Origin: Pseudomonas pharyngis
Lineage (GTDB): Bacteria; Pseudomonadota; Gammaproteobacteria; Pseudomonadales; Pseudomonadaceae
Direction of reading: 5' to 3'
Assembly (NCBI RefSeq): GCF_021602345.1
Contig: NZ_BQID01000003.1
Coordinates: 372,001 to 436,000, forward strand
DNA length: 64,000 bases
Numbering within the stretch: the stretch's first letter is position 1; every line of letters starts with the position of its first letter. Both the position numbers and the translations under genes were made by a program. Below the pieces are notes generated by a model. That model was not told the origin of the DNA, did no database searches, and saw only the letters and a list, made by a program, of their open reading frames with translations. Positions 49,124-57,906 of the stretch are shown here, in pieces.

Positions 49124-50446
49124 ATGTCGCGCACCACTGCCCCGCTCTCTGATTCGGCTTGCCGTTCAGCCAAGCCCACCGACCGCGCCTACAAGCTTTT
49201 CGACGGCGACGGCCTCTACCTTTTAGTCCAACCCAATGGCCGCAAAGGCTGGCGTTTCAGGTATGTAAAACCTGATGGTCGTGAAGGACTGACCTCGTTT
49301 GGCAACTACCCCGTGGTCGGCCTCGCCGATGCGCGCAAGAAGCGGCTGGAGGTCAAGCGGATGCTGGTGGATGGCATCGACCCCGTCGAGTCCAAACATC
49401 AAGCCAAAACGAAAGCCACAATCCGAGGCCGAACCTTTGAGGGCGCCGCCTTGGACTGGCACAAAGCGATGTCTGCCAAATGGGCTCCGGGCCATGCCAA
49501 GACGGTCCTGAGCCGCCTCAAAACCCATGTTTTTCCTCTAATCGGTGATCGCGCTATTGTCGACCTAGACACTCACGACTTGATGCAACCTCTGGAAGCA
49601 ATCCAAAAGCGTGGCACGATTGACGTCGCGTTAAGGGTACAAAACTACCTGCAAAGCATCATGCGCGAGGCGAAACGTGCTCGACAGATCGCAGCAAACC
49701 CTGCCTCCGACCTTGAAGGTTTGATCAAAGCCCCGAGGGTAGTGCACCGCCCAGCTTTACCCTTATCGCGCCTGCCTGAATTGCAGGAGCGCATCGACAA
49801 CTACAAAGGACGAACGCTGACTCGGCTGACAGTCATGCTCTCTCTACATGTGTTTGTCCGCTCGAGCGAACTACGCTTCGCCCGCTGGAGCGAGTTCGAC
49901 CTCAAGCGCGGCACCTGGGAGATACCGGACACTCGACCCGCGCTGTACGGAGTACCCTTTTCAACAAGAGGTACGAAGATGGCCGGGGACATCCACCTTG
50001 TACCCTTATCGCCGCAAGCCGTGACCCTGCTTGAACAGATCCGCACCCTCACCGGCGAATTCGACCTGGTATTTGCGGGCGATGCCAACCCGTCGAAACC
50101 GATGTCTGAGAACACGGTGAACAGCGCGCTTCGAAATATGGGTTACGACACCAAAACCGAAATCTGTGGCCATGGCTTCCGCTCAATGGCATGTAGCGCA
50201 CTGATTGAGTCAGGACTGTGGTCCGAGACCGCCATTGAAAGACAGATGAGCCACAAAGAACGCAACAACGTCCGCGCCGCTTACATCCACAAGGCCGAAT
50301 TCATTGAGGAGCGCAGATTGATCATGAACTGGTGGAGCCGGTACCTTGAGACGAATCGACAGGAGCATGTCACCCCCCACGAATTCGCGAACCAGACCGG
50401 ATCAAACGTCACTCGCTTAAAAGCAAAACGTGGCGCAACTGAGTAA
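49124..50446 (+). CDS. P4-type tyrosine integrase
   Basis: 440 aa with GGGAGGAG upstream of the ATG. The N-terminal DUF4102 arm-binding domain (LSDSACRSAKPTDRAYKLFDG, DGLYLLVQPNGRKGWRFRY) is typical of P4/CP4-57 integrases. Catalytic residues: Arg in FVRSSELRFARW, HxxR in GHGFRSMACS, His in RQMSHKE, and the nucleophile Tyr in RAAYIHKAEF. Such enzymes use tRNA 3' ends, matching its place beside tRNA-Thr. Confidence 0.97.
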   Translation: MSRTTAPLSDSACRSAKPTDRAYKLFDGDGLYLLVQPNGRKGWRFRYVKPDGREGLTSFGNYPVVGLADARKKRLEVKRMLVDGIDPVESKHQAKTKATIRGRTFEGAALDWHKAMSAKWAPGHAKTVLSRLKTHVFPLIGDRAIVDLDTHDLMQPLEAIQKRGTIDVALRVQNYLQSIMREAKRARQIAANPASDLEGLIKAPRVVHRPALPLSRLPELQERIDNYKGRTLTRLTVMLSLHVFVRSSELRFARWSEFDLKRGTWEIPDTRPALYGVPFSTRGTKMAGDIHLVPLSPQAVTLLEQIRTLTGEFDLVFAGDANPSKPMSENTVNSALRNMGYDTKTEICGHGFRSMACSALIESGLWSETAIERQMSHKERNNVRAAYIHKAEFIEERRLIMNWWSRYLETNRQEHVTPHEFANQTGSNVTRLKAKRGATE

Positions 50447-50476
50447 GCGCTCGGTCTTTATATCTCAGTGATCCGC

Positions 50477-50655
50477 TTATCCACGCGGGTCCATCCAAAC
50501 AGGGCTGCAAAGCCGCCCTGTTTGGATGGACCTCACTTAAAAAATCTAAAGCTCACGCAACTGTCTGTGGAAAACCACGGATTTCCACCGGTGGATAATT
50601 TCATCCACAGCCGCACAACTCCCGAAAATTCGAGCCTTGACCCGAATTATCCACA
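50477..50655. repeat. Cluster of DnaA-box-like motifs and nested palindromes
   Basis: TTATCCACG (50477), TGTGGAAAA (50566), GTGGATAA (50591), ATCCACA (50603) and a perfect TTATCCACA (50647). They are interleaved with palindromes (CCACCGGTGG at 50585-50594; GTGGAT...ATCCAC at 50591-50608). The remainder of the gap to 51349 shows only weak open frames with no protein-like features. Confidence 0.6.
50489..50531. repeat. Perfect 17-bp inverted repeat after the integrase
   Basis: GTCCATCCAAACAGGGC and its exact complement enclose a 9-nt loop. No U-run follows, so it may be a terminator-like or regulatory hairpin. Confidence 0.85.
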
Positions 50656-51349
50656 GGCGTAGAAAAGATCGGGCAAAGCGCTGTCGTTGACAGCAACCCA
50701 GGTAGCCAGAACCTTTAAGGCTACGCCACACCGTGGTGGTTCTCCCAAAGTGCGATTAGCGTCCGGCAGCTCGCACGGTCACAGCGATGTGATGGATGCC
50801 TACTTCTACCAGAGTGCCACTGCGGCAACTCATCCCCCTTCATAGCTGCCCTGCAGCAACCTATCCGCTTGGCCATTTCATTGCGCCAACCTGCGCCCGT
50901 CTCTTTCTTCCGGAAAGAGACGGGCGCTTCTACCACTGCTGCAGCCCAACTCGTACAAGGCTTTGCGGCATTCCCCCTCGTGACAATCGGCGTGACAAAC
51001 ACCGAAGTCACCGGCAACAGCAATGCAGATGATGGTGCCGCAGCCCAGGGAATGGACTGCACCTGACTGACAGTCAGGCATGCCCCTGTCATCGCATCGC
51101 TGCCTTCACCTGACTCAGGATCTCGCGTCGCTGGTTTCGTCAGCCAATGCAGCCTCCACCCGCCCTCCGGTAACGGTGCTCAGGAGGCCAGATCATGAGA
51201 TGCCCATGCTCCCGGTAGTAAGGAGCCGTCAGTCACGCGTTAGTGGACATCCCCATAGGTCGCAGGGGCCTTGATCCCTGATAACACTCAACATTCTTGG
51301 CGGGATGACGTGGGGCGGGATCGGGAGGTACAAGTAGGAGGTAGTCGAT

Positions 51350-52330
51350 ATGGCATTGGTGGGAAAACGGGATGGCCGTAACTTTGGGTACGGCAGGCAG
51401 TTGAGTTATGCGGGGCCGCAGGCGCTGAAAGACATGTTCGGCGGCGGCCACTACGGCACGGTCAAGGCGCACTGTGATCGGTGGTTGGCATTCGTGAAGT
51501 GGTGTCGGTCTGAAGCAGGTCCCGGGGTCAATGATGCGCGGCAGATTGATCGCGAGGTATTGTCGGACTATGCCGCATACCTTCGCGGCCTGGTGGAGCA
51601 CGGCGACATAGCTATCAGCACTGCACAAAACCGGCTATCCAGCGTTAACACGACCATGGCAGCGCTTCGTGGTGATCAGTATGTGAAATTGCCAAGTCCG
51701 AGCAAGACATTAGGTATGCAGCGCACTGGGATTCGTCACTCGGTGCCGCAGGGCCAAGACCGCGAACAGGTTAAGCAGATTGTCGATGCGCTTTGCAGAC
51801 ATCATCAGCTACGGTCAGCAGCGATCATTCTATTGGCACGATCCACCGGCATGCGCTTGCGTGAGGCCATCTTGGCTGACCTGCCACGACTAAGTCGTCA
51901 AGCTAAAGACTTAGACAAGATCAACATTCAGGACGGCACCAAAGGCGGCCGCGCCGGTGCATCAGCACCCCGTTGGATTACGGTGGACGAGCGCATTCGA
52001 GGCGCGCTTGAGTTTGCACAGCAGGTATCGCCTGCAGGTAGTCGCAACCTGATTGCGCCAAGCGAAAGTTATTTGAATGTTCTGCAGGAAGTCGTCCGCC
52101 CTGCACGGGACATTCTTCATGCATCCAACCTCAAAGGCTTTCATGAGCTCCGGGCGGCGTACGCATGCGAACGCTATGAGCAGATCACCCAGCATCGCGC
52201 ACCTATCAACGGAGGTAAATGTAGCCAGGTAGATCGGTGCCTTGATCGTGAGGCACGGAGGCAAATCAGCTATGAGCTCGGGCACGGTCGGATCGATGTG
52301 GTCGGCGCCTACATTGGGAGGCACACATGA
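51350..52330 (+). CDS. Second tyrosine recombinase (integrase-domain protein)
   Basis: 326 aa with a strong ribosome site (AGGAGGT). A SAM-like N-terminal core-binding domain (HCDRWLAFVKWCRSE) precedes a catalytic domain with Arg in STGMRLREAIL, the HxLR equivalent in GFHELRAAYACERY, and His plus Tyr in LGHGRIDVVGAYIG. The type differs from the P4-type enzyme. It may serve another module or have been left by an earlier insertion. It overlaps the next gene by 4 bp. Confidence 0.88.
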   Translation: MALVGKRDGRNFGYGRQLSYAGPQALKDMFGGGHYGTVKAHCDRWLAFVKWCRSEAGPGVNDARQIDREVLSDYAAYLRGLVEHGDIAISTAQNRLSSVNTTMAALRGDQYVKLPSPSKTLGMQRTGIRHSVPQGQDREQVKQIVDALCRHHQLRSAAIILLARSTGMRLREAILADLPRLSRQAKDLDKINIQDGTKGGRAGASAPRWITVDERIRGALEFAQQVSPAGSRNLIAPSESYLNVLQEVVRPARDILHASNLKGFHELRAAYACERYEQITQHRAPINGGKCSQVDRCLDREARRQISYELGHGRIDVVGAYIGRHT

Positions 52331-52602
52331 GTAAGTCATTCGATATGGAACTGTTCTTGGCTGGCGTGCTGACCGGATCGCATGCGACCCGGCAACGTCA
52401 TTTACGTCAGGCGAAGCTAATCCAAACGGAAATTGCAAAGCGTTGGCAGCGAGAGACGCCTTGGGCTTGGCAGAGAAAGCATGTGGCTTGGTTTCTCGAA
52501 CATCGCATGAGCCAGCGCAGTGAGGCGGCGCGGTATTACTACCTGCTGACGATCCGGCTGCTCGCTCGACGCCTAGAAACATCATGGATTTTCAATCTCT
52601 GA
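52327..52602 (+). CDS. Small partner protein of the second recombinase
   Basis: 91 aa, basic and aromatic-rich (WQRETPWAWQRKHVAWFLEH). The ATGA overlap means it is coupled to the recombinase. I do not recognise a family; a role in recombination is inferred from context. Confidence 0.65.
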   Translation: MSKSFDMELFLAGVLTGSHATRQRHLRQAKLIQTEIAKRWQRETPWAWQRKHVAWFLEHRMSQRSEAARYYYLLTIRLLARRLETSWIFNL

Positions 52603-52640
52603 GTCGGACCTGGTCTTGATAGTCACGGCCGACAGCAATC

Positions 52641-52807
52641 GGCCGAGGCTGTGTAAAAACATTTTTCAGCGCGACAGGTACTCAAAACCGGACTGGAAAT
52701 CGCGCTTCTACGCAAAATCCACATCTGCTGACGTGCCGATAAATTTCAGATTTAACGTAGACGCGCGCACCTAAATTTTGGCGAAGCTTTTTTACACACT
52801 CTGGGCC
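52641..52807. mobile_element. 167-bp MITE-like element with 20-bp imperfect inverted ends
   Basis: The left end GGCCGAGGCTGTGTAAAAAC and the reverse complement of the right end (GGCCCAGAGTGTGTAAAAAA) match at 16 of 20 positions. No transposase fits in the interval; a short reading near the left end could be the last codons of a transposase. The TGTGTAAAAA type is reminiscent of insertion-sequence ends, but I cannot name the family. Confidence 0.6.
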
Positions 52808-52890
52808 ATAAGCGGCCATCGTGCGCACACCAAGACGTGCGGGGCTACACCATCTCGATGCAGCTCATCTTGGGATATACCATGCATGTC

Positions 52891-53165
52891 TTATGCATCA
52901 TAAGACCAGTGCGTCCAGTAGTGCCCGGGCTTGATCAGAGCGGCGAAGGTGCTCTCGCATGACACCGCCGCCGCTTGGGCAGCCTCTCGCCGCCTGGCGA
53001 TGATGATCCCGGCTACCTCATTGAACGTTGAATCCAGGCCGTGCTCCCACACCCACGCTCTGAGCTCCGAATAGATTTGGCGATGGTAGCTGTCGAAGCT
53101 ACCCCAATGCTGACCAATGTCGGACGGGTACGATCGCTGTCTTGCTGGCGGAGAACAAAATCCTG
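52891..53165 (-). pseudogene. Decayed ORF fragment
   Basis: The minus frame ending at the TAA at 52891 is protein-like (SFDSYHRQIYSELRAWVWEH, GLDSTFNEVAGIIIARRREA) but has no plausible start codon. It is likely the 3' remnant of a gene. Family unknown. Apart from this and the MITE-like element, the gap 52603-53340 holds nothing I can support. Confidence 0.45.
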
Positions 53166-53340
53166 GAGCCGGCGTGCGGTTCCGTAGGAGTCGTCCAGAA
53201 GGATGTGTCGGTGCTGATCGTAAGGTGACTGTGGCTTCTCTGGCTTCTCGCGAGTGGAGTGCCTTGCCAGCCTAGACTACGGAAGCATGCCGCCTCGGTG
53301 TCATTAGGGGGAAGGACATAGCCCTCCCCTAATGAAACCA

Positions 53341-55509
53341 TCACTCCGCCTTGGGAGCGGGAGCGTCCGGGTAAAACGCTTCAAACGTATCGCGAGGAAA
53401 CAGTGATCGGATCTTCAGCAGGGCATTCGCAAGATACAGGGTCTTCTCAGCCGCAGAGTAGTCACTGCTGTATCGGCCAGAGAAGAAATTGACGACCCAG
53501 CCGTCTTTGGTGCGACGTATCTCTCCTGCAATTCGTGCAGCCTGCATCCCCGTCATGCTCGGGTGCCCTAGCTCAGCCGGCTTAGGAATGTCTTCGGCGA
53601 GGAATAGCACACCATCCTTACCAATCGCCCAAATAAGCTTTCGCGTGAAGCTTGGGTCTTCAGCCACCTCTTTGTACGCCTCATGAATTTCACTGAGGGG
53701 TATTTGTTGAGGATCCCAGAATCGCTTCGCGGTCGGATTGGTACCCTTGCCGTCCCGTGAAACTTCGTTATCTTTGATATGGTTGGGCGCTCTCAACGTT
53801 CCATACATGCTGTTGAGGTGGCTTTCGTAGTCATCCCGGCGACGCTTGAGCGCTCGAGTGAAGGCAGAGAAAAAGTGTTGATCGTCGAGCCCCCCAACCT
53901 TCAGCTCCAGGCCCTTGAATCCTCCAAGCATGGCATCAGCGTAGATCGGATCGTGTATATAAATGCCCGAAACGGCGTTGCCCAATGGAATATCCGTAGC
54001 GTCAAGCAATATACGAAACGCAGGCTCGCCATCCCAGAAAAAGTCGATCTGCCATTGCAGGCGGGCAAGGTGGCCGTTCAAGAAAGCGAGCTTGTCTTCT
54101 CTCCAGCGAACGATCAAGGACTCATCTAACTCCCATTCGCCCAAGCGGTCGCCCGGCTTGCGATGAGTCACATGTGTTCGCACATCATCACGGGCTTCGG
54201 CAATCGAGGCCAGTTTTATGTGGAAGCTAACCTTCGGCACCTTGACCTTAATCAGAGGGCATACCTCTGATACCAGGAAGCCGTCGATCTGCTCGGCGAT
54301 CCGAATTGCCGTGCCATGGGCATAGATGAAAGGCAACCGAGTCTTTCTATCGGCTGGAACGATGGAGATGTCAGGCACGATCACTTCGTGCGGCTCGACC
54401 CATGTCGAGGCATCAGGCTCTCGAATCGACATCGCCAAGCCCCAGCGCGTCTCCATCCCCTCAGGCGTGTTCTTTTTGAGGATGTCTTTAAGCATGACCA
54501 TTTGAGCACGAGCGTATGGCCCAAGGCGGTCGTCATGGACATAGACCCATTTATTGCCATCTCGGAAATCGTAACCGAGGGCGGTGATGGCGTGCCCAGC
54601 TTTGACAAACTCTCCGGATTCGTCAGGTGTCAGGCCAAACACAGTACCAGTCAAAATTACAGGCAAGTCGCTGTCGATGTGCGCGGCCAAGTATTCCTGG
54701 AAGAATTCCTGGCTGGATTTCTCCAGGTTGCTGTTGTGGTAACGCAAACCTTCGACATCCAACGTTCGCTGAATCTGCTTATTGCTAAGCTCTTTGTTTG
54801 GGAAACCGTTGCTTGATCCGTCCACAAAATTCAAAGCCGCGGTGGTGATCTCACTGCAGGACTTGATGTCTTTAACCCCTCGGCCTGGCAGGCCATGAAG
54901 GGCCGTCCAGATCGCGGTGGTAGCGCATGCAGCAACAACCTTGTCCTGTTCTTGGAAGGCGATTGAGTCGACGGTGAGCTTCAGGCCGAAGAGGTTCACC
55001 TCGTAGCGCCTGTCGATTTTCTTCTTGCCCGGCCCTCTGTCACCACTTACCCGCAGGCAGGTTTTACCCACGAACGTTCGGGTCAGTGGCTTGATCACCA
55101 TGAAACCGAGGTAATGTTCCTGCAGCGACTCCAGAGTCAGCTTCAGTTCTGGCTTGTCTGCAAAAACCACATCCGAGTCCCCCACCAGCAGCGCGTCGAG
55201 CTGCTTGTGCGTGAGGTCGCAGTTGAAGAAATGCAACCGAGCGCACTTATAGCCATCGTTGCCGAAACGCCCCAGGTAGAAACGCGAGTAATCTTCTAGG
55301 AAGTCTCGGTCGATGTACTGATGCTCGAGCAGAATGCTACCGACAGTCTTCTTATCTTCCGGTAGCTCCGGCATGAACGACTTGAGGTAGTTGTAGATGT
55401 ACTTGATCTGGCGCTTTTCGAAGATGTCAGCGTGGTCGTAGGCAAACGGCTCATGGATCAACGCTGCCAGCGTCGCTTCCTCGAAGCTGGTAATGAGGTA
55501 TGGGGTCAT
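53341..55509 (-). CDS. Large protein with a papain-like cysteine peptidase core
   Basis: 722 aa. I see a Cys-His-Asp arrangement as in C39/transglutaminase-like peptidases: Cys195 in VVAACATTAIWTALHG, His306 in KAGHAITALGYD, and Asp326/327 in WVYVHDDRLGPY. Residues 1-185 and 380-722 are not recognised. No signal peptide or membrane helix is visible, so cytosolic. A terminator-like hairpin sits just before the ATG and no Shine-Dalgarno is visible, so expression may be unusual. The neighbouring ubiquitin-like operon suggests it could process or remove conjugates, which is inference only. Confidence 0.7.
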   Translation of the reverse strand: MTPYLITSFEEATLAALIHEPFAYDHADIFEKRQIKYIYNYLKSFMPELPEDKKTVGSILLEHQYIDRDFLEDYSRFYLGRFGNDGYKCARLHFFNCDLTHKQLDALLVGDSDVVFADKPELKLTLESLQEHYLGFMVIKPLTRTFVGKTCLRVSGDRGPGKKKIDRRYEVNLFGLKLTVDSIAFQEQDKVVAACATTAIWTALHGLPGRGVKDIKSCSEITTAALNFVDGSSNGFPNKELSNKQIQRTLDVEGLRYHNSNLEKSSQEFFQEYLAAHIDSDLPVILTGTVFGLTPDESGEFVKAGHAITALGYDFRDGNKWVYVHDDRLGPYARAQMVMLKDILKKNTPEGMETRWGLAMSIREPDASTWVEPHEVIVPDISIVPADRKTRLPFIYAHGTAIRIAEQIDGFLVSEVCPLIKVKVPKVSFHIKLASIAEARDDVRTHVTHRKPGDRLGEWELDESLIVRWREDKLAFLNGHLARLQWQIDFFWDGEPAFRILLDATDIPLGNAVSGIYIHDPIYADAMLGGFKGLELKVGGLDDQHFFSAFTRALKRRRDDYESHLNSMYGTLRAPNHIKDNEVSRDGKGTNPTAKRFWDPQQIPLSEIHEAYKEVAEDPSFTRKLIWAIGKDGVLFLAEDIPKPAELGHPSMTGMQAARIAGEIRRTKDGWVVNFFSGRYSSDYSAAEKTLYLANALLKIRSLFPRDTFEAFYPDAPAPKAE

Positions 55510-55517
55510 TGTGATCG

Positions 55518-55547
55518 CGCAAAAAAAAGCAGCCCATCAGGCTGCTT
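55518..55547 (-). terminator. Hairpin terminator between the small ORF and the peptidase gene
   Basis: On the minus strand, GCAGCC-TGATG-GGCTGC followed by eight T. It ends only 8 bases before the peptidase ATG at 55509. Confidence 0.85.
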
Positions 55548-55564
55548 TTATATGAAGAGATTTT

Positions 55565-55732
55565 TCAGAGGCTGCAGGTCTTGGCCAACAGAGCCGGAGT
55601 CACTTCTTGAGCCGTGAAATGAGAAGCCAGACGCTTATTGGTGTTAACCATACGCTCACGCGCAGCCCGTAGGCTCTCTGCATGCGTGCCATTGCGAGTG
55701 CGGGCTTCTTCAATCAGACGCTCAAGAGTCAT
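55565..55732 (-). CDS. Small ORF of unknown function (55 aa)
   Basis: 55 aa from the ATG at 55732, with GAGGAT upstream. The protein is helical and charged (MTLERLIEEARTRNGTHAES, LRAARERMVNTNKRLASH). Followed by a terminator and then the peptidase gene. Not recognised; it could be a regulatory or leader-type ORF. Confidence 0.5.
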   Translation of the reverse strand: MTLERLIEEARTRNGTHAESLRAARERMVNTNKRLASHFTAQEVTPALLAKTCSL

Positions 55733-56290
55733 CGCTCTATCCTCTAAAATACAGGTTCCACTTACAACAAGTAGTACCCAATGCGCGACCACAGACTTCG
55801 AAAAATCGAAGCTAGCGTGGTACTCGAGACGCTCACCAAGGAGGCGCGGATTATCAATCCTCGCCATCTCTCACTACAAGCAACCATCTCACCAGCCGAC
55901 AAGCGGCAATAAGACTGTAGTTCAGACCGAGCAAAAGCTCCAAGGTTCATGAAAAACAGCTCCAGAGCTGGCAACGAGCAGTACCCAAGAGGGTGATCCG
56001 CTCACGCAGATCTTGGTTGGCCCGCCTTACCCTACGGCACAGAAATGCCGAAACCTCCACACACGGAAGTGCCCTAACGAGGGCAGGAGGCATTGGATGG
56101 ATCCAGTATGGCATATGGCCGTCGTACACTTAAAGTGTAATTTTCGACAAATTTGAGCACCCTAACGGTGCAAAAAGACGGGAGATTCAGTCGAGGGGAG
56201 GTCGCTTCAATCGCAGAATTAGGGCCCTTCCTAGCACGGGCCCTTCCTCTTTCTCTACATACAGTGGAACGTGAGAGGCCAAGCTGGCCA
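55733..56290. other. 558-bp spacer between the small ORF and the DUF6527 gene
   Basis: It holds an AGGGCCC/GGGCCCT inverted repeat at about 56221-56246 on the downstream side of the ubiquitin-like operon, a possible terminator. No gene is supported. Confidence 0.5.
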
Positions 56291-56722
56291 TTACAACCCC
56301 AGCCATTTCCTCAATTTTTCGAACAGTGAGAGCTCTGACTGTAATGTCGGCACAGGTTGATGAGTCTCGCCGCTTGGCTTGGCAACCTGAAGGCGCGCCT
56401 TCGCTTCCGCGTCTCGCTTACGCCCGGCGTTGATCGCTTCCTGAGACATGTCCCCAGCCCACTCGATACGACCCGAGCGTACCCAATAGTGCGAGCGACA
56501 AGGAAACGTCCAGTTGCCCACAGAGGGCTTGAGAGAAACGTTTTCCCCATCGAATGACATTTGCCAATCGGTTGGGGAAAAAGGTGTGATCACCTTGGTT
56601 CCGCAACCACAGGCGCACAGGTGAGCGGCGGTGGCGAACTCCATGGCGAGATAGAGCTCTCCTGGCTCCAGCTTGCCTGGGAAGCTTTCGACAAACTGCG
56701 GTGCCAAATGCTTTACCTTCAT
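56291..56722 (-). CDS. DUF6527 family Cys-rich protein of the ubiquitin-like operon
   Basis: 143 aa. A zinc-site-like set: Cys36, Cys38, Cys40 in HLCACGCGTKV and Cys75/His78 in TFPCRSHYWV, around a tryptophan-rich core. The C-terminus is helical and Lys-rich. The sequence matches what I remember of the DUF6527 family, found beside ThiF-type E1 genes. It starts inside the stop of the E1 gene (ATGA). A zinc-binding, adaptor or E3-like role is only a suggestion. Confidence 0.8.
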   Translation of the reverse strand: MKVKHLAPQFVESFPGKLEPGELYLAMEFATAAHLCACGCGTKVITPFSPTDWQMSFDGENVSLKPSVGNWTFPCRSHYWVRSGRIEWAGDMSQEAINAGRKRDAEAKARLQVAKPSGETHQPVPTLQSELSLFEKLRKWLGL

Positions 56723-57906
56723 GACTCGTCCTCGCTGTTGCCCATCTCGTTGAGGTTGGTCGAGTAAGTGACGTGGCCCGCTTTACATTGATCGACGTAG
56801 AAGCCACAAAGCCGCTTCCACATGCCCACTGCGAGAACCGCGTTGAGTGCATTCAGATCAGCGATCTGAATGTTCGAGCGGTAAGCATCCTCTGCCTCAT
56901 TGTCGGTCAACGGCATCGTACGGGCGGCGTGGTCATGGTGAGTCAGTGTCAGAGCCGTCACCCGGCAGGTGCCCCAGACCTGCTGAGTATCATTGACCAG
57001 ATGTACTCCCATGCCCACATCAAGCAGTGACGTACGAGTTCCATTGAGTTCCCGGACGACCAGAGCTCGCGCTGGGGTGTTGTCTACACAAAGAAACACG
57101 TAATCAAATTGTCGGAGCTCACCCACGTTCTCTGCGGTGATCATCGACGGGTGCTGAGTGATTCCACGATGCATCTGGCTGTATACCTCGTGGAGATACT
57201 CCACCTTTTTCAGTCCTCGCTCCAATGTGGCAAACGGTACAGCACCTGGATAGCGGAATGCGTTGTGCTGCTGGAGCAGATCGCCATCGTAGAGGTGAAT
57301 CTCTGCCGCTGGCGTTTTCGCGATCTGATCCAGGATGTAAGCACCGGTGCCGCCCAACCCTACAATCGCAATTTTCAGCCCCTTGAAATTCTGTGTGGGC
57401 ATCGCGATACCTGCGCGTGGTGACGCCGTGTCCGTGTAGGCGAACACAGTGTCTTCCGTCTCCGACCGAATGGGAGCGAAGGTTTTAGCAGTTACGCTAG
57501 GGTCTATTGCCTGGGCTTGGCCGGTCAACATTGATACGTAGATCGAGACTTTCTGGTAGTAATCGGCGTAGTCGCTACCCCGAAGCTTGGCCGAGAAATA
57601 GTGGTTCACCACCAAGTCCGGCAGCAGCGTAGCCGCGTTGCTGTTGTTGATGATTTCATCGAGGGGACGCCCTTGCGAATTGCAAGGGCGGTCACCAATG
57701 AAATGTGCTGTATGGTCGCTCGGTTTTCCCGCAACATCAGCCACCAGGTTGAGCGCCATAACCAACACGCCTTTGCACACCTGACGCTCAGCGTTCACGT
57801 AGGGGACGTCCCGAACCAGGAGATAACCTTCCTTGGTGTCTAGGTTGTACCCTTCGTTGCGCAGACTCAGGAGATGAGGACTACGACTTATCAGTTGGTG
57901 TGACAT
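56719..57906 (-). CDS. E1-like protein: DUF6791 domain fused to ThiF adenylyltransferase
   Basis: 395 aa from the ATG at 57906, overlapping the previous gene by 26 bp. Residues 1-145 form a DUF6791-like domain with HFIGDRPCNSQG (Cys75) and YADYYQKVSIYVSML. Residues 175-370 are a ThiF/E1 fold: GLGGTG (183-188), the Asp pair LYDGD, NAFR (Arg finger region) and FLCVDNTPA. Cys314 is a possible E1-type cysteine. It should adenylate the C-terminus of a ubiquitin-like protein. Whether Cys75 acts as an E2-type cysteine is not known. Confidence 0.88.
   Translation of the reverse strand: MSHQLISRSPHLLSLRNEGYNLDTKEGYLLVRDVPYVNAERQVCKGVLVMALNLVADVAGKPSDHTAHFIGDRPCNSQGRPLDEIINNSNAATLLPDLVVNHYFSAKLRGSDYADYYQKVSIYVSMLTGQAQAIDPSVTAKTFAPIRSETEDTVFAYTDTASPRAGIAMPTQNFKGLKIAIVGLGGTGAYILDQIAKTPAAEIHLYDGDLLQQHNAFRYPGAVPFATLERGLKKVEYLHEVYSQMHRGITQHPSMITAENVGELRQFDYVFLCVDNTPARALVVRELNGTRTSLLDVGMGVHLVNDTQQVWGTCRVTALTLTHHDHAARTMPLTDNEAEDAYRSNIQIADLNALNAVLAVGMWKRLCGFYVDQCKAGHVTYSTNLNEMGNSEDES

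Noticed and set aside
50721-51349. Several 60-120 codon open frames after the integrase
   Set aside because: They overlap on both strands, have low-complexity composition and no family features, so they are left unannotated.
55762-55974. 70-codon minus frame between the DUF6527 gene and the small ORF
   Set aside because: It overlaps the putative leader of the 55-aa ORF, shows no ribosome site of note and is not protein-like beyond chance hydrophobicity.
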